Translations under genes and position numbers: made by a program
Source of the DNA: CAZBXD01 sp965216395
Lineage (GTDB): Bacteria > Pseudomonadota > Alphaproteobacteria > Micavibrionales > SZUA-601
Length of the DNA stretch: 64,000 nt
NCBI GenBank assembly: GCA_965216395.1
Contig: OZ244156.1
Location: 806,001 to 870,000, forward strand
Direction of reading: 5' to 3'
The notes under the pieces: generated by a model
What the model saw: only the letters and a program-made list of their open reading frames with translations
What the model was told of the DNA's origin: nothing
Database searches by the model: none
Shown here: in pieces, positions 1-8,398 of the stretch
Numbering within the stretch: the stretch's first letter is position 1
Layout of the letters: every line of letters begins with the position of its first letter

Positions 1-206
1 CGCGTTTCACCCCATTGGATGGAGGTTGGTTTAGCCAAAATGGTAATCCCCCGCTCCTTTTCCAAATCATTGGAATCCATAACACGTTCATCAACTTGTT
101 GATTATCACGCCACATACCGCTTTGTTTCATGATTTCATCAATCAAGGTTGTTTTACCATGGTCAACATGGGCAATAATGGCAATATTTCTTAAACCGCG
201 AGTCAT
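1..206 (-). CDS. typA: TypA/BipA ribosome-associated GTPase, N-terminal part
   Basis: Only the first 68 codons are in the window; the gene runs off the left edge. The translated start carries the G1 P-loop AHVDHGKTT, and further on DSNDLEKERGITI, the switch I region typical of translational GTPases and closest to TypA/BipA (LepA and EF-G differ here). TypA is a cytoplasmic GTPase that binds the 70S ribosome and supports ribosome assembly and stress adaptation. The start ATG (204-206) is the only Met before the family-typical NIAIIAHVDHG. The family is certain; the rest of the gene cannot be judged. Confidence 0.95.
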   Translation of the reverse strand, partial: MTRGLRNIAIIAHVDHGKTTLIDEIMKQSGMWRDNQQVDERVMDSNDLEKERGITILAKPTSIQWGET

Positions 207-326
207 TTCGTAAACTTTCTGTATTTTATATTTTTTTTATTTGTTTCAATATTTTGCAAATTGAAAGGTCTTTCTATACATATCTGTATAGAAATGAAAG
301 GAATTTATACAAAATAGCCGGTTTTT

Positions 327-1076
327 TTATGGTTTAATAATCGCCTGGGCGTTAATTGTCATAGAAACCGATGTTTCACCCGATTCCGCGACAGGTGCAG
401 CCATTGATTTATCCATCATCATAGAGCTTTCCATTTGAGCCCCACGTGCATAAGCAACAGGTGGAAAGTGTTGGCTTGAGTCAACATTAATTTGCACTAA
501 ATCAACATTTCTCTTACCCAAAGCTTTGGCAACACGCTGCGCCCGTTCATTGAGCGCTTTAATCGTTTTTTCCATGAGTTGATCACGAATTTCATTGTGC
601 TTTTCTGGTGACAATTGATAAGAAAGGTTATTCATTAAAAAATCCAACGCTTGAATTTTCTGTGTTGCTTGTAAAATTTCATCCGCTTGTTTGCTTTTCA
701 AAATAATTGTTTGTGACCCGCGCCACTTATCAAAAACACGGCGATTATTTTGATCAGCACCTTTAACATTACGATAATCAGGATGTACGTAATATTGTCC
801 CGTTTCAATCTTTACATTCGGGTATTGCTTGGCAATATCAACAGCCTTTTTCATATTTGAATTAATTTCATTTTGTACCGTTTTAGCATTTTTGCCTTCC
901 TGTTGAATACGCATGGAGGCAATCAACAAGTCTTGTTCAACTTCCTCACGTTCTGTCGCTGAAATATTCAAAACTGTATGACCATCGGGAAGCTCAACAA
1001 TATTTTGCTGCATCGCGTAAGATGGATTCGTTGTAATCAATGTCAGAAATGCTAAACTAAGAAGTGTTTTTTTCAT
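327..1076 (-). CDS. Exported SIMPL-domain (DUF541) protein
   Basis: A 249-residue protein with a clear Sec signal peptide (Lys-rich start, hydrophobic core, predicted cleavage after SYA near residue 21). The remainder matches the SIMPL/DUF541 layout: an early I-x-V-x-x-E stretch (SATEREEVEQD), a central YPNVKIETGQYYVHPDY segment and a C-terminal V-S-x-T-I-N strand. SIMPL proteins are periplasmic; the E. coli relative YggE is linked to oxidative stress tolerance, but the biochemical role is unknown. It lies downstream of typA in divergent promoter space: 145 bp separate it from the cytochrome c maturation genes on the other strand. The family call is good, the function open. Confidence 0.85.
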   Translation of the reverse strand: MKKTLLSLAFLTLITTNPSYAMQQNIVELPDGHTVLNISATEREEVEQDLLIASMRIQQEGKNAKTVQNEINSNMKKAVDIAKQYPNVKIETGQYYVHPDYRNVKGADQNNRRVFDKWRGSQTIILKSKQADEILQATQKIQALDFLMNNLSYQLSPEKHNEIRDQLMEKTIKALNERAQRVAKALGKRNVDLVQINVDSSQHFPPVAYARGAQMESSMMMDKSMAAPVAESGETSVSMTINAQAIIKP

Positions 1077-1221
1077 GGAATCTACCTATTTTTTTTAAAT
1101 TCAGTTTAAAAATGTCATGAAACACAACCGAATGCAAGCATGCGTTTGATTGACTTTCATGCCAAAGGACTTATAACAATGATTGTCGATAAAAATCTAA
1201 CAAATATATGTGTAACACTCT

Positions 1222-2295
1222 GTGAAAAACCGCTTTTTTAAAACTCTGTCTGATGCACGGCTTATGCATTATATAATGCCGATTATGATGGTTTATTTAA
1301 TCATTGGTACGGTTGCGCAAAAACAAATCGGACTTTATCAAGCGACACAGATTTTCTTCTATGCGCCGATCATTTGGTATAAAGCTATCCCCTTGCCCGG
1401 CATGCCCATTTTTATGGGATTATTTTTATTGAATTTGACATGTTATGTCTTTTTAAAAAACCCATTTCATAAAGAGAAAATTGGTACATTAATTTCTCAC
1501 ATTGGTGTGATTTTATTAATTATTGGTGGTTTTTATACGCTTATTTTTAGTCAAACGGGATATATAGATTTAGCCATTGGTGAAAAAACCGCCCACATCT
1601 TTGATTACCACCAAAGAGATTTTGTCATTGAAAAAATCGACGATAATACAAAATTGATATATTCCTTTGATCACATTAAAAATATAGACCTCCCTTTTAC
1701 ATTTAACATTTTGCAATCATGCGAAAATTGTGACATTAAAGCGCGTGTTGAAAAATCAGATATATTCCATGGTATGGCGCAACATATGGCATTACACAAA
1801 AAACCCTTAGATATTCAAAATGAAGAAAACATGGCTGGGATTAGTTTTGAAATTGAGGGAAGTGATAATCACGATGGCGTTTATCTTGTATTAGAAGATG
1901 TGCCACAATATCCAGAAATCAAACATAATAATCAAACCTATCGTTTTAAGTTACATAAGTCACAGCGCAACTTACCTTTTTCCATTCAATTAACCGATTT
2001 TCGTCGTACCAATCATGATGGTATTGGCATGGCCAAATCTTATGAATCAGACGTCATTCTTCGTGATCACTCTATGCAATGGGAAGAAACAATTTCAATG
2101 AATAAACCATTGCGTTATAAAGGCTACACAATTTTCCAATCCTCTTTTATTGAAACCCCTATTGGGGAGAGATCGGTGTTTTCTGTCGTGCAGAATTCAG
2201 GGCGTGCCTTTCCTTATATTGCTGGTTTTGCCATTTGTTTTGGCATGTTTTTACACATCATCATTTTACAAACAGCAAAGAGGCATAAATCATGA
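1222..2295 (+). CDS. ResB-like cytochrome c maturation membrane protein
   Basis: A 357-residue membrane protein with three N-terminal hydrophobic segments (about 17-37, 60-77, 90-110), a long periplasmic domain and a last helix near 330-350. This is the ResB/Ccs1 topology. ResB works with CcsA in System II to present haem and apocytochrome c at the outer face of the inner membrane. The first codon is GTG at 1222; an ATG at 1264 (MHYIMPIM) is a possible alternative that would still precede the first helix. Its stop overlaps the next start by 4 bp (ATGA), so it is coupled to the CcsA-like gene. The domain is somewhat shorter than many ResB proteins. Confidence 0.8.
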   Translation: MKNRFFKTLSDARLMHYIMPIMMVYLIIGTVAQKQIGLYQATQIFFYAPIIWYKAIPLPGMPIFMGLFLLNLTCYVFLKNPFHKEKIGTLISHIGVILLIIGGFYTLIFSQTGYIDLAIGEKTAHIFDYHQRDFVIEKIDDNTKLIYSFDHIKNIDLPFTFNILQSCENCDIKARVEKSDIFHGMAQHMALHKKPLDIQNEENMAGISFEIEGSDNHDGVYLVLEDVPQYPEIKHNNQTYRFKLHKSQRNLPFSIQLTDFRRTNHDGIGMAKSYESDVILRDHSMQWEETISMNKPLRYKGYTIFQSSFIETPIGERSVFSVVQNSGRAFPYIAGFAICFGMFLHIIILQTAKRHKS

Positions 2296-4088
2296 AAGAT
2301 TTACTTTTTGCCCTTTTAATTACAGTGTTGATGATATCCAGCCTTATCTTAGCGAATAATTTTACAAAGAGTTCAAAATATACTCATTTTTCAAAAATAT
2401 CTATCCTGCATGAAGGCCGTGTCAAACCGATGGATAGTTTTGCAAAAGCGATAATTAAACCTTTAACAAATTCTGATAAAAAAGCCACTGAATACTTAAT
2501 CAAACAGCTTTTTACACCGCAATTGAGCGCGGATAAAAAGATTATCAAGATCAATCATCCCGATACACTTAAATTCTTACAATTAGATAATAGGAAAAGA
2601 CGCCTTTACAGCTATAAAGAACTAAAATCTATTTATTCACAAAAAGAAGCGCTTATTCAAGAGCTGGTACATATCAAACCTATTGAAATGACGTTAGCGC
2701 AAAAAGAAATTCTTCATCTTTATGATCAATTGATTATTCTGCGCGACTTAAAAAATAGCTTAGGTCTCTTTGTGCCAATCACACAGATTAACTGGCATGC
2801 AATCCCGAAAAATCTTAGGCCAAAGCTTTATGATCAAATTATAACCTATTATGATCTTCTGCCCTATATTCCCAATATTCATCAAAAAGCACAAGAAATT
2901 GCCCAGATTAAAGGCGCTGATCTCAAAAACCTTTCACCTGAAGAAGAAAATATTGCGCAACTTTCATATTTACTCACTGAAATGGGGCAACCCCTGCTCT
3001 ATAGTGATATTTTCAAGGTGATTGATGGACACGCACCATGGGAAATTATCCGTCAACAAAAAAATGACCGTAGAACAAAAGAATTGATGCAATTATGGCG
3101 TAACGCAACCCTCTTTTATTATCAAAGTGATATTGAACAATGGCAAAAATCTATTGACCAGATTATTGATTATAGCCCGCCCAATATTCGTCTTAAAGCC
3201 GAATATTTCTATCATCAAATACCCCCCTTCTTCCTCGCAACAATCCTCTTTTCTTTGAGTTTTTTAATAATGGTGATACAAAAATTATTAAAGAAAAAAA
3301 ATGGGATGAAATATACTTTTCCATTTATTTTGGCTGGGATAATTTTCCAGTTTTTAGGCATCCTTACACGTATCTATATTTTACAAAGACCGCCTGTCAG
3401 TACATTATATGAATCAATTTTATTTGTTGCTTTTGTCTGTGTTTTATATTCTGCGCTGATTTTCTGGCGAAACAAAAAGCAAGAAGTTATCTTATTTATT
3501 GGAACAATATTGGGAATAATTTTATATCTTATCGCTTGTTTTAATGATCAAACGGGCGATACATTTTTAATGTTAAGTGCTGTTTTAAATACAAATTTTT
3601 GGCTGGCGACACATGTATTGGTTATCACCATCGGTTATGGATTATGTTTGATTACTTCTGGCTTAGCGCATTACACCTTGATTAAAGCACCAAGGAAAAA
3701 CACCTTATCTTACGTACATAAGACAGCATTATGGGCGCTTTTCTTTTGCTCATTGGGGACGATCCTTGGTGGCATTTGGGCCGACCAATCTTGGGGACGT
3801 TTTTGGGGTTGGGACCCGAAAGAAAACGGCGCTTTATTAATTGTTTTATGGTTGATCTGGTTACTTCATGGAAAAATTAGTCGCCAAATCGGTTCTTTTT
3901 GGTTCTATGCAGGTATGGCCTACCTATCCGTTATTGTTGGTCTGTCTTGGTTTGGCGTTAATATTTTAAGCATTGGACTACACGCTTATGGTTTTACCGA
4001 TAGTGCCTTATGGGCGTTAATCAGCCTGATTGTTATTCAAACTTCAATCATTTTATTTTTAGCAAGGCGCGATAAGCATGAAGGTTAA
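2292..4088 (+). CDS. ccsA: CcsA-like cytochrome c assembly protein (haem handling)
   Basis: A 598-residue protein. The N-terminal third is a periplasmic domain after one anchor helix (about 1-21); the C-terminal half (about 315-590) has multiple membrane helices and the WWD-type haem signature WGRFWGWDPKENGALL around residues 502-517, diagnostic of the CcsA/CcmC/CcmF family. The arrangement with ResB upstream and a thioredoxin downstream is that of System II (Ccs). The gene overlaps both neighbours (4 bp and 11 bp), so the three form one translation-coupled unit. CcsA would bind haem in the membrane and hand it to apocytochrome c, for example the c1 encoded at 35704-36462. Confidence 0.88.
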   Translation: MKDLLFALLITVLMISSLILANNFTKSSKYTHFSKISILHEGRVKPMDSFAKAIIKPLTNSDKKATEYLIKQLFTPQLSADKKIIKINHPDTLKFLQLDNRKRRLYSYKELKSIYSQKEALIQELVHIKPIEMTLAQKEILHLYDQLIILRDLKNSLGLFVPITQINWHAIPKNLRPKLYDQIITYYDLLPYIPNIHQKAQEIAQIKGADLKNLSPEEENIAQLSYLLTEMGQPLLYSDIFKVIDGHAPWEIIRQQKNDRRTKELMQLWRNATLFYYQSDIEQWQKSIDQIIDYSPPNIRLKAEYFYHQIPPFFLATILFSLSFLIMVIQKLLKKKNGMKYTFPFILAGIIFQFLGILTRIYILQRPPVSTLYESILFVAFVCVLYSALIFWRNKKQEVILFIGTILGIILYLIACFNDQTGDTFLMLSAVLNTNFWLATHVLVITIGYGLCLITSGLAHYTLIKAPRKNTLSYVHKTALWALFFCSLGTILGGIWADQSWGRFWGWDPKENGALLIVLWLIWLLHGKISRQIGSFWFYAGMAYLSVIVGLSWFGVNILSIGLHAYGFTDSALWALISLIVIQTSIILFLARRDKHEG

Positions 4089-4662
4089 ATTACTTATTTT
4101 CATAGCTATTTTATCAGTTGGCATCGGTTATGCGATATGGGATCTGTATAGCACCCCGTCAGGTATTTTAATTCATAGCATTGACCAAAATTATAGTAGT
4201 GTGCAATTAAATGAACCTGTTCCGGATTTTAATTTCACTGATCTCAAAGGCAATCATTACACTCTATACAGTTTTGATGATAAAATAATTCTGATTAATT
4301 TTTGGGCGACATGGTGTCCCCCTTGTATTACTGAGTTCCCAGACCTGTTAAAATTAGCCGTACAATACAAAAAGGATATGATCTTTATTGCTGTTTCTGT
4401 TGATCGCTATATAGAGGATATTGAACACTTCATAGATCAACTCCCCCCTGAAACTCAAGAAATGGCACAAGCAAATAATGTTTTTCTTACATGGGATCAT
4501 CATCATAAAATAAGTCGAGATATGTTTCAGATTTATCGTTATCCAGAAAGCATACTTATTGATCAAAATAAAAACATGGTTCGTAAATATGAAGGGATTA
4601 TTGATATTACAGATAAAAAACTTCACGATCTGATTAAAAGCATAAAAAGTAATATAGATTGA
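4078..4662 (+). CDS. TlpA/ResA-like membrane-anchored thioredoxin
   Basis: A 194-residue protein with an N-terminal signal anchor (about 4-22), then a thioredoxin fold carrying FWATWCPPC near residue 75, the active-site CPPC-type motif of TlpA/ResA/CcmG proteins. These keep the cysteines of apocytochrome CxxCH motifs reduced in the periplasm so that haem can be attached. It starts inside the end of the CcsA-like gene (11-bp overlap), which supports this role. A following sequence TFLDQ/ILIDQNKNMVRKYEG-like strand corresponds to the cis-Pro half of the fold, here RYPESILID with the expected Pro. The role assignment rests on motif plus context. Confidence 0.85.
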   Translation: MKVKLLIFIAILSVGIGYAIWDLYSTPSGILIHSIDQNYSSVQLNEPVPDFNFTDLKGNHYTLYSFDDKIILINFWATWCPPCITEFPDLLKLAVQYKKDMIFIAVSVDRYIEDIEHFIDQLPPETQEMAQANNVFLTWDHHHKISRDMFQIYRYPESILIDQNKNMVRKYEGIIDITDKKLHDLIKSIKSNID

Positions 4663-4885
4663 TAATTTGTTTGCCATTTTCAAAAAAATGTAATATATAA
4701 ACATCATTGAGAACACGCTCTTAATGTTTTAAAGATGACTAAAACACTTTAATTGAAAAACAGATTATTCCTTTTTTACCAATTTCAGACGTTTATCAAA
4801 ACTTTACGACGAATGACGATGAACTCTATTCAATCATTTTTCATTGTGAAAAGTGAATTAATTTGACTAAATAAGGAAAAAAGTA
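4663..4885 (+). promoter_or_regulatory. Leader and promoter region of the cold-shock gene, with a small hairpin
   Basis: This 223-bp gap holds no plausible gene. A candidate promoter is TTGAGA with TAAAGA 17 nt downstream (around 4707-4735). Just before the ribosome binding site there is a 9-bp hairpin, 4835-4843 pairing with 4847-4855 around a TTG loop, with one G-T pair. Long structured leaders are known for cspA-type mRNAs, where they control translation with temperature. That this leader does so is inference. Confidence 0.4.
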
Positions 4886-5092
4886 ATGGCTACAGGTACT
4901 GTAAAATGGTTTAACCCAACAAAAGGATATGGCTTTATTGCCCCGGAAGAAGGGAGTAAAGATGTTTTTGTTCATATTTCTGCTGTTGAAGCGGCTGGCA
5001 TGCGTCAGTTAAACGAAGGTCAAAAGTTAAACTATGAACTTTCAAACAAAGATGGGAAAGAATTCGCTACAGAATTAGCGGTTGTTGAATAA
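4886..5092 (+). CDS. CspA-family cold-shock protein
   Basis: A 68-residue single cold-shock domain. The two nucleic-acid binding motifs are intact: KWFNPTKGYGFI (RNP1, residues 7-18) and DVFVHIS (RNP2, residues 26-32). These proteins bind single-stranded RNA and DNA and melt RNA secondary structure. The start ATG follows AAGGAAAAAAGTA, a usable Shine-Dalgarno. It is monocistronic: a long leader lies upstream and an intrinsic terminator lies 25 bp downstream. The length and sequence are typical of the family; which paralogue it is cannot be told from one window. Confidence 0.97.
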   Translation: MATGTVKWFNPTKGYGFIAPEEGSKDVFVHISAVEAAGMRQLNEGQKLNYELSNKDGKEFATELAVVE

Positions 5093-5116
5093 ACACCTAT
5101 CAAAAAACAATTATTT

Positions 5117-5156
5117 AATATGCCACAACATTAATTTGTTTGTGGCATATTTTTTA
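5117..5156 (+). terminator. Intrinsic terminator after the cold-shock gene
   Basis: An 11-bp perfect stem, 5118-5128 with 5140-5150 (arms ATATGCCACAA and TTGTGGCATAT), is followed directly by a run of T residues. This is a classic Rho-independent terminator placed 25 bp after the stop codon. Confidence 0.9.
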
Positions 5157-5312
5157 ATAAATTTTCCAAACCATGACAAAAGTTTAAAATATCTGGTATT
5201 GTAAAAAGCGATCGCATATATCCCTCTCATCTAAACAGTGATACTATGATTTTAGAAGGCATCGCCCATATTAGAATCAAAAACACAAATTAAATAAGCA
5301 TAGGCAAAAAGT

Positions 5313-6068
5313 ATGAATACATCTCAAAAAATATGGATCATTGGCGCCAGTAGCGGTATTGGCGCAGCGCTTGCAAAGGAACTCGCAAAGCGTGGTCATA
5401 AAATAGCCCTATCGGCAAGACGCGATGAACCATTGAGTGATCTTAAAGAAATCATGCCTAACCGTGATGATCATTTGGTGATGCCTGTTGACGCCAGTCA
5501 TGCTAAAAAGATTCAAAAATGCTATAGTGAAATTAAAGATGAATGGGGAGAAATTGATCGTGTTATTTACATGGCTGGTCTTTACACACCCAATGCTATT
5601 GCTGATATGGAGTTAGATACAGCTGAAAAAATTATTCAGGTTAATTTAATGGGCGCTCTTTATACAGTTGATACGGTCTTAAAATCATTTTTAGAGAAAA
5701 AATCTGGCCAAATTGCCCTATGTGCCAGCGTTGCTGGTTACCGCGGTTTACCCAATAGCCAACCCTATGGTGCTAGTAAAGCTGGGCTTATTAATTACGC
5801 AGAAAGCTTGCGAGCCGAATATGGTAAAATTATTGACATTAAAATGATCAATCCAGGATTTGTAGAAACCCGCCTAACAGATAAAAATGATTTTAAAATG
5901 CCCATGAAAATCACATCAGAAAAAGCAGCTATTTATATTGCCGATGGGCTAGAAACAAAAAGCTTTGATATTCATTTTCCCAAACGTTTCACATTTTTTG
6001 TAAAATTACTCAGTTTATTGCCCAATTGGCTTTATTTTCCAATAATACAATCACGCACATTCAAATAA
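5313..6068 (+). CDS. Short-chain dehydrogenase/reductase (SDR)
   Basis: A 251-residue classical SDR. The cofactor loop GASSGIGAAL is at residues 11-20, the N-x-G region reads MAGLYTP near 89, and the catalytic Ser and YxxxK are present (ASVAGY... with Tyr and Lys in PYGASKAGL near 151-155). Enzymes of this type reduce carbonyls or oxidise alcohols with NAD(P)H; the substrate cannot be read from sequence. It is preceded by 150 bp of unremarkable intergenic DNA, and its end overlaps the convergent glycosyltransferase gene by 8 bp. The family is certain, the specific reaction unknown. Confidence 0.9.
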   Translation: MNTSQKIWIIGASSGIGAALAKELAKRGHKIALSARRDEPLSDLKEIMPNRDDHLVMPVDASHAKKIQKCYSEIKDEWGEIDRVIYMAGLYTPNAIADMELDTAEKIIQVNLMGALYTVDTVLKSFLEKKSGQIALCASVAGYRGLPNSQPYGASKAGLINYAESLRAEYGKIIDIKMINPGFVETRLTDKNDFKMPMKITSEKAAIYIADGLETKSFDIHFPKRFTFFVKLLSLLPNWLYFPIIQSRTFK

Positions 6069-6699
6069 TTGTTTGAATCCAATTGACGAGATCGTTTTGT
6101 TTTTTTGACATCTGTTTTGGCATATCATCAACCAAAAGTGCCAAATCTTTTTCAGTATCCACGTCAACTAAAACTGGTAAGTGATAGGGTTTAACAAGGA
6201 GGTTGGCCTCTAACACTTCAAGTGTCATAGTTGAACTCCAAGGAACAGAGCGCCAAACATCTTCCATCAATGGGACGCGGCCTGCAAAAAGATAATATCC
6301 ACCATCATTAGCTGGCCCTACAACAAAATCATGTGTGTATAATTTATCAATGGCAAGTTTAAGAAGATCAGGCGATGTTTGCGGTGAATCTGAACCAATA
6401 AGAATAACGCCATCATATTTTTTTAATAATGTATCATAAACATAACTTTGTCTGGCACCCAAATCCCCCTCACCTGATTGCATTCTATTAAGCCCAGACC
6501 ATAATTTATGGCTCAATGCTTCTTCCTCTTGAATAGCCCAGTACGCATCACATCCAAGTGATTTAGCATTTTCTTCAACAATTTTGACAGATTGATGATA
6601 AAACTCAAGCGCATTTTCTTTGCCAATCCCAGCGGCCAAACGTGTCTTAAGTGGCGAAAAACCTGGTGTTTTAACAAATATCGCTAAGGCAATTTTCAT
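6061..6699 (-). CDS. TIGR04282/DUF2064-family glycosyltransferase-like protein
   Basis: A 212-residue protein beginning MKIALAIFVKTPG, with the K-T-R-L-A segment (residues 18-22) and IGSDSPQTSPDLL (about 100-112) that mark DUF2064, a small GT-A nucleotidyl/glycosyl-transferase family (TIGR04282, named for arsenosugar biosynthesis). GPANDGGYYLF near 127-137 is the other family hallmark. It overlaps its upstream partner by 4 bp (ATGA), so both are made together. Pairing of TIGR04282 and TIGR04283 is a recurrent arrangement; most such pairs have no proven substrate, so the arsenosugar label should be read only as a family name. Confidence 0.85.
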   Translation of the reverse strand: MKIALAIFVKTPGFSPLKTRLAAGIGKENALEFYHQSVKIVEENAKSLGCDAYWAIQEEEALSHKLWSGLNRMQSGEGDLGARQSYVYDTLLKKYDGVILIGSDSPQTSPDLLKLAIDKLYTHDFVVGPANDGGYYLFAGRVPLMEDVWRSVPWSSTMTLEVLEANLLVKPYHLPVLVDVDTEKDLALLVDDMPKQMSKKQNDLVNWIQTII

Positions 6700-7331
6700 G
6701 ATAGAACTCTAAATTTAATCAATTTAAAAAATTCTGGAATAGACATTTTAATCCAAATTAACTGATAAAGCCATGTTAATTTAAACCAGCCTTTTTCTTG
6801 ATACTTACGGGCACTGGTTAATAAATATGAAGATATATTGTTTAAAACAATTCTTGATTGCCTTGCCTGCCAAACAAACATCAAATCCTCCGCATAAGAT
6901 AAATCTTCTCGATAAGTGCCCAATTGATTAAAAAGGCTTTTTTTAATACAAAACCCTTGATCCCCAAAAGGCAAACCAAAGATTTTCGATCGAAAATTTG
7001 CGCCCCACATATTAACCTTCATCCATGCGGGACCATCTTGGGCAAATTTCAACGAAAAATAATGCAAAGCATTTGGTTTGTCGTTAAGAGCTTTCGTTAA
7101 AGACGTGATGTTTTCTTTTGTAACACGGCTATCGGCATGTAAGAACCATAGATATTCTTTCGATGCTTTTAAGGCGCCATTGTTCATATTTTTCGCGCGG
7201 CTATTCCCCATTTCAATAATAATTTCCACTCCCATCCCTTCAAGATCTGCTAAAAGATCCATATGGCTTTTTTCATCCGATGCGCATGGGATAATTACAC
7301 TTATTCGGTTTAGACACATATCCATTTTCAT
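6696..7331 (-). CDS. TIGR04283-family glycosyltransferase (GT2 fold)
   Basis: About 211 residues. It begins near ISVIIPCASDE, the first strand of a family 2 glycosyltransferase, followed by RAKNMNNGALKASKEYLWFLHADSRV, where HADSR is the metal-binding D-x-D equivalent in TIGR04283. GDQGFCIKK and YAEDLMFVWQAR match the acceptor-side motifs. The start is uncertain: ATG codons at 7331, 7325 and 7319 lie close together and no strong Shine-Dalgarno separates them. It is the first gene of a two-gene operon with the TIGR04282 gene. The substrate is unknown. Confidence 0.8.
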   Translation of the reverse strand: MKMDMCLNRISVIIPCASDEKSHMDLLADLEGMGVEIIIEMGNSRAKNMNNGALKASKEYLWFLHADSRVTKENITSLTKALNDKPNALHYFSLKFAQDGPAWMKVNMWGANFRSKIFGLPFGDQGFCIKKSLFNQLGTYREDLSYAEDLMFVWQARQSRIVLNNISSYLLTSARKYQEKGWFKLTWLYQLIWIKMSIPEFFKLIKFRVLS

Positions 7332-7361
7332 CAATAAATATATTCAATTAAAACAGACATA

Positions 7362-8147
7362 TTACAACATCCAAATACGATTAAGCGCCACTGTTTCAGC
7401 CTTGATGACGTATTTGTATACATGATTTTTATCAACTGGCTTAATAAGAAAGCCTTTTGCACCATCTTTAAGCGCATCTTGAACCGTCTTTCTTTTCACA
7501 TGATCACTCAAAAGTGTGACATGTGCATAGGGGTCAATTTTTTGACGGATCATATTGAGCATTTTATCCCCATCTTGGCTGTCAAGGTCAATATCCAAGA
7601 AAACAATATCAGGTGCATATTGCATATATAAATCAGCAAATTTATCAGGTTTTTCAACTAAAATCACGCGACCAAAATTTGATAAAATACCATCCATCCG
7701 CTTTAAAACAATTTCATCATCATCCAAGACCATAAATATATTATCAGAACGTTTCATCCGTGTATGCGTTATTCGTGCTATCAGATTATCTTGTGAAATA
7801 TATGGTTCTAAAATATTCGATAATTGCACTAAACCTTTAGGGTTCAAAACACTGGTTTCAATTTTGATTTCCTGCTCGCTAAAAACTTCTCTGGTTTCTT
7901 TTTGTAACTGTTTGATCCCTATCAAATCTTTTTTATGTGTACAGATTAGTAATCCATCATCCTTAGCCATAACATAGGCTTGATCACTTCTAAAATTATG
8001 ATTCACAAATTGCCAAATTTCATCAATGATAATGTTTTTATCAAGAACTAAACAATCAAAAAATTGCCATTCCAAGTATTTATCTCTTTGACATGCCAGT
8101 GATTGCATAAAACCTGCAATATTTTTGCGACAACTGAATACTTTCAT
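7362..8147 (-). CDS. Response regulator with an uncharacterised N-terminal domain and C-terminal receiver
   Basis: A 261-residue protein. Residues about 140-258 form a receiver domain: acidic pocket VLDDDE, phosphoacceptor Asp in DIVFLDIDLD, switch Ser in LLSDH, and the conserved Lys in FLIKPVD. The first 130 residues match no family I recognise and contain three Cys near the start. There is no DNA-binding output domain, and the receiver sits at the C-terminus rather than the usual N-terminus. The ATG at 8147 is chosen because GAGG lies 11 nt before it; an upstream TTG at 8171 has no such site. No histidine kinase is adjacent, so it is an orphan regulator here. Confidence 0.8.
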   Translation of the reverse strand: MKVFSCRKNIAGFMQSLACQRDKYLEWQFFDCLVLDKNIIIDEIWQFVNHNFRSDQAYVMAKDDGLLICTHKKDLIGIKQLQKETREVFSEQEIKIETSVLNPKGLVQLSNILEPYISQDNLIARITHTRMKRSDNIFMVLDDDEIVLKRMDGILSNFGRVILVEKPDKFADLYMQYAPDIVFLDIDLDSQDGDKMLNMIRQKIDPYAHVTLLSDHVKRKTVQDALKDGAKGFLIKPVDKNHVYKYVIKAETVALNRIWML

Positions 8148-8307
8148 AACTTTATTTTCCTCACACGTCAAAAAAGCTTATCATAAAGAGCTATTATATT
8201 TGGTTAATTTAAATTTTTTAATTTTTTTATAAATTAGGACTAGTAAAAGTTTAAAAACTTTGATAAAAAACGTGTCAACTACTTACGTAGTTTAAATAAT
8301 CTGGTAT

Positions 8308-8383
8308 TCCCCGATAGCTCAGTTGGTAGAGCAAATGACTGTTAATCATTGGGTCGCTGGTTCGAGTCCGGCTCGGGGAGCCA
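8308..8383 (+). tRNA. tRNA-Asn (GTT), CCA encoded
   Basis: A full cloverleaf can be drawn: acceptor TCCCCGA (8308-8314) with TCGGGGA (8373-8379), D arm with AGCTCAGTTGGTAGAGC, anticodon stem AATGA/TCATT with loop CTGTTAA giving anticodon GTT (8341-8343), and the TTCGAGTC T loop. The discriminator is G8380 and CCA is encoded at 8381-8383. Confidence 0.97.
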
Positions 8384-8398
8384 TTTTAAACATAAAAA

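Noticed and set aside
4800..5092. A second gene in the csp leader
   Set aside because: No frame with a start and ribosome site; length and hairpin fit a regulatory leader.
8270..8300. Short inverted repeat AACTAC/GTAGTT upstream of tRNA-Asn
   Set aside because: Six base pairs in AT-rich DNA with no consistent context; likely promoter-region chance.
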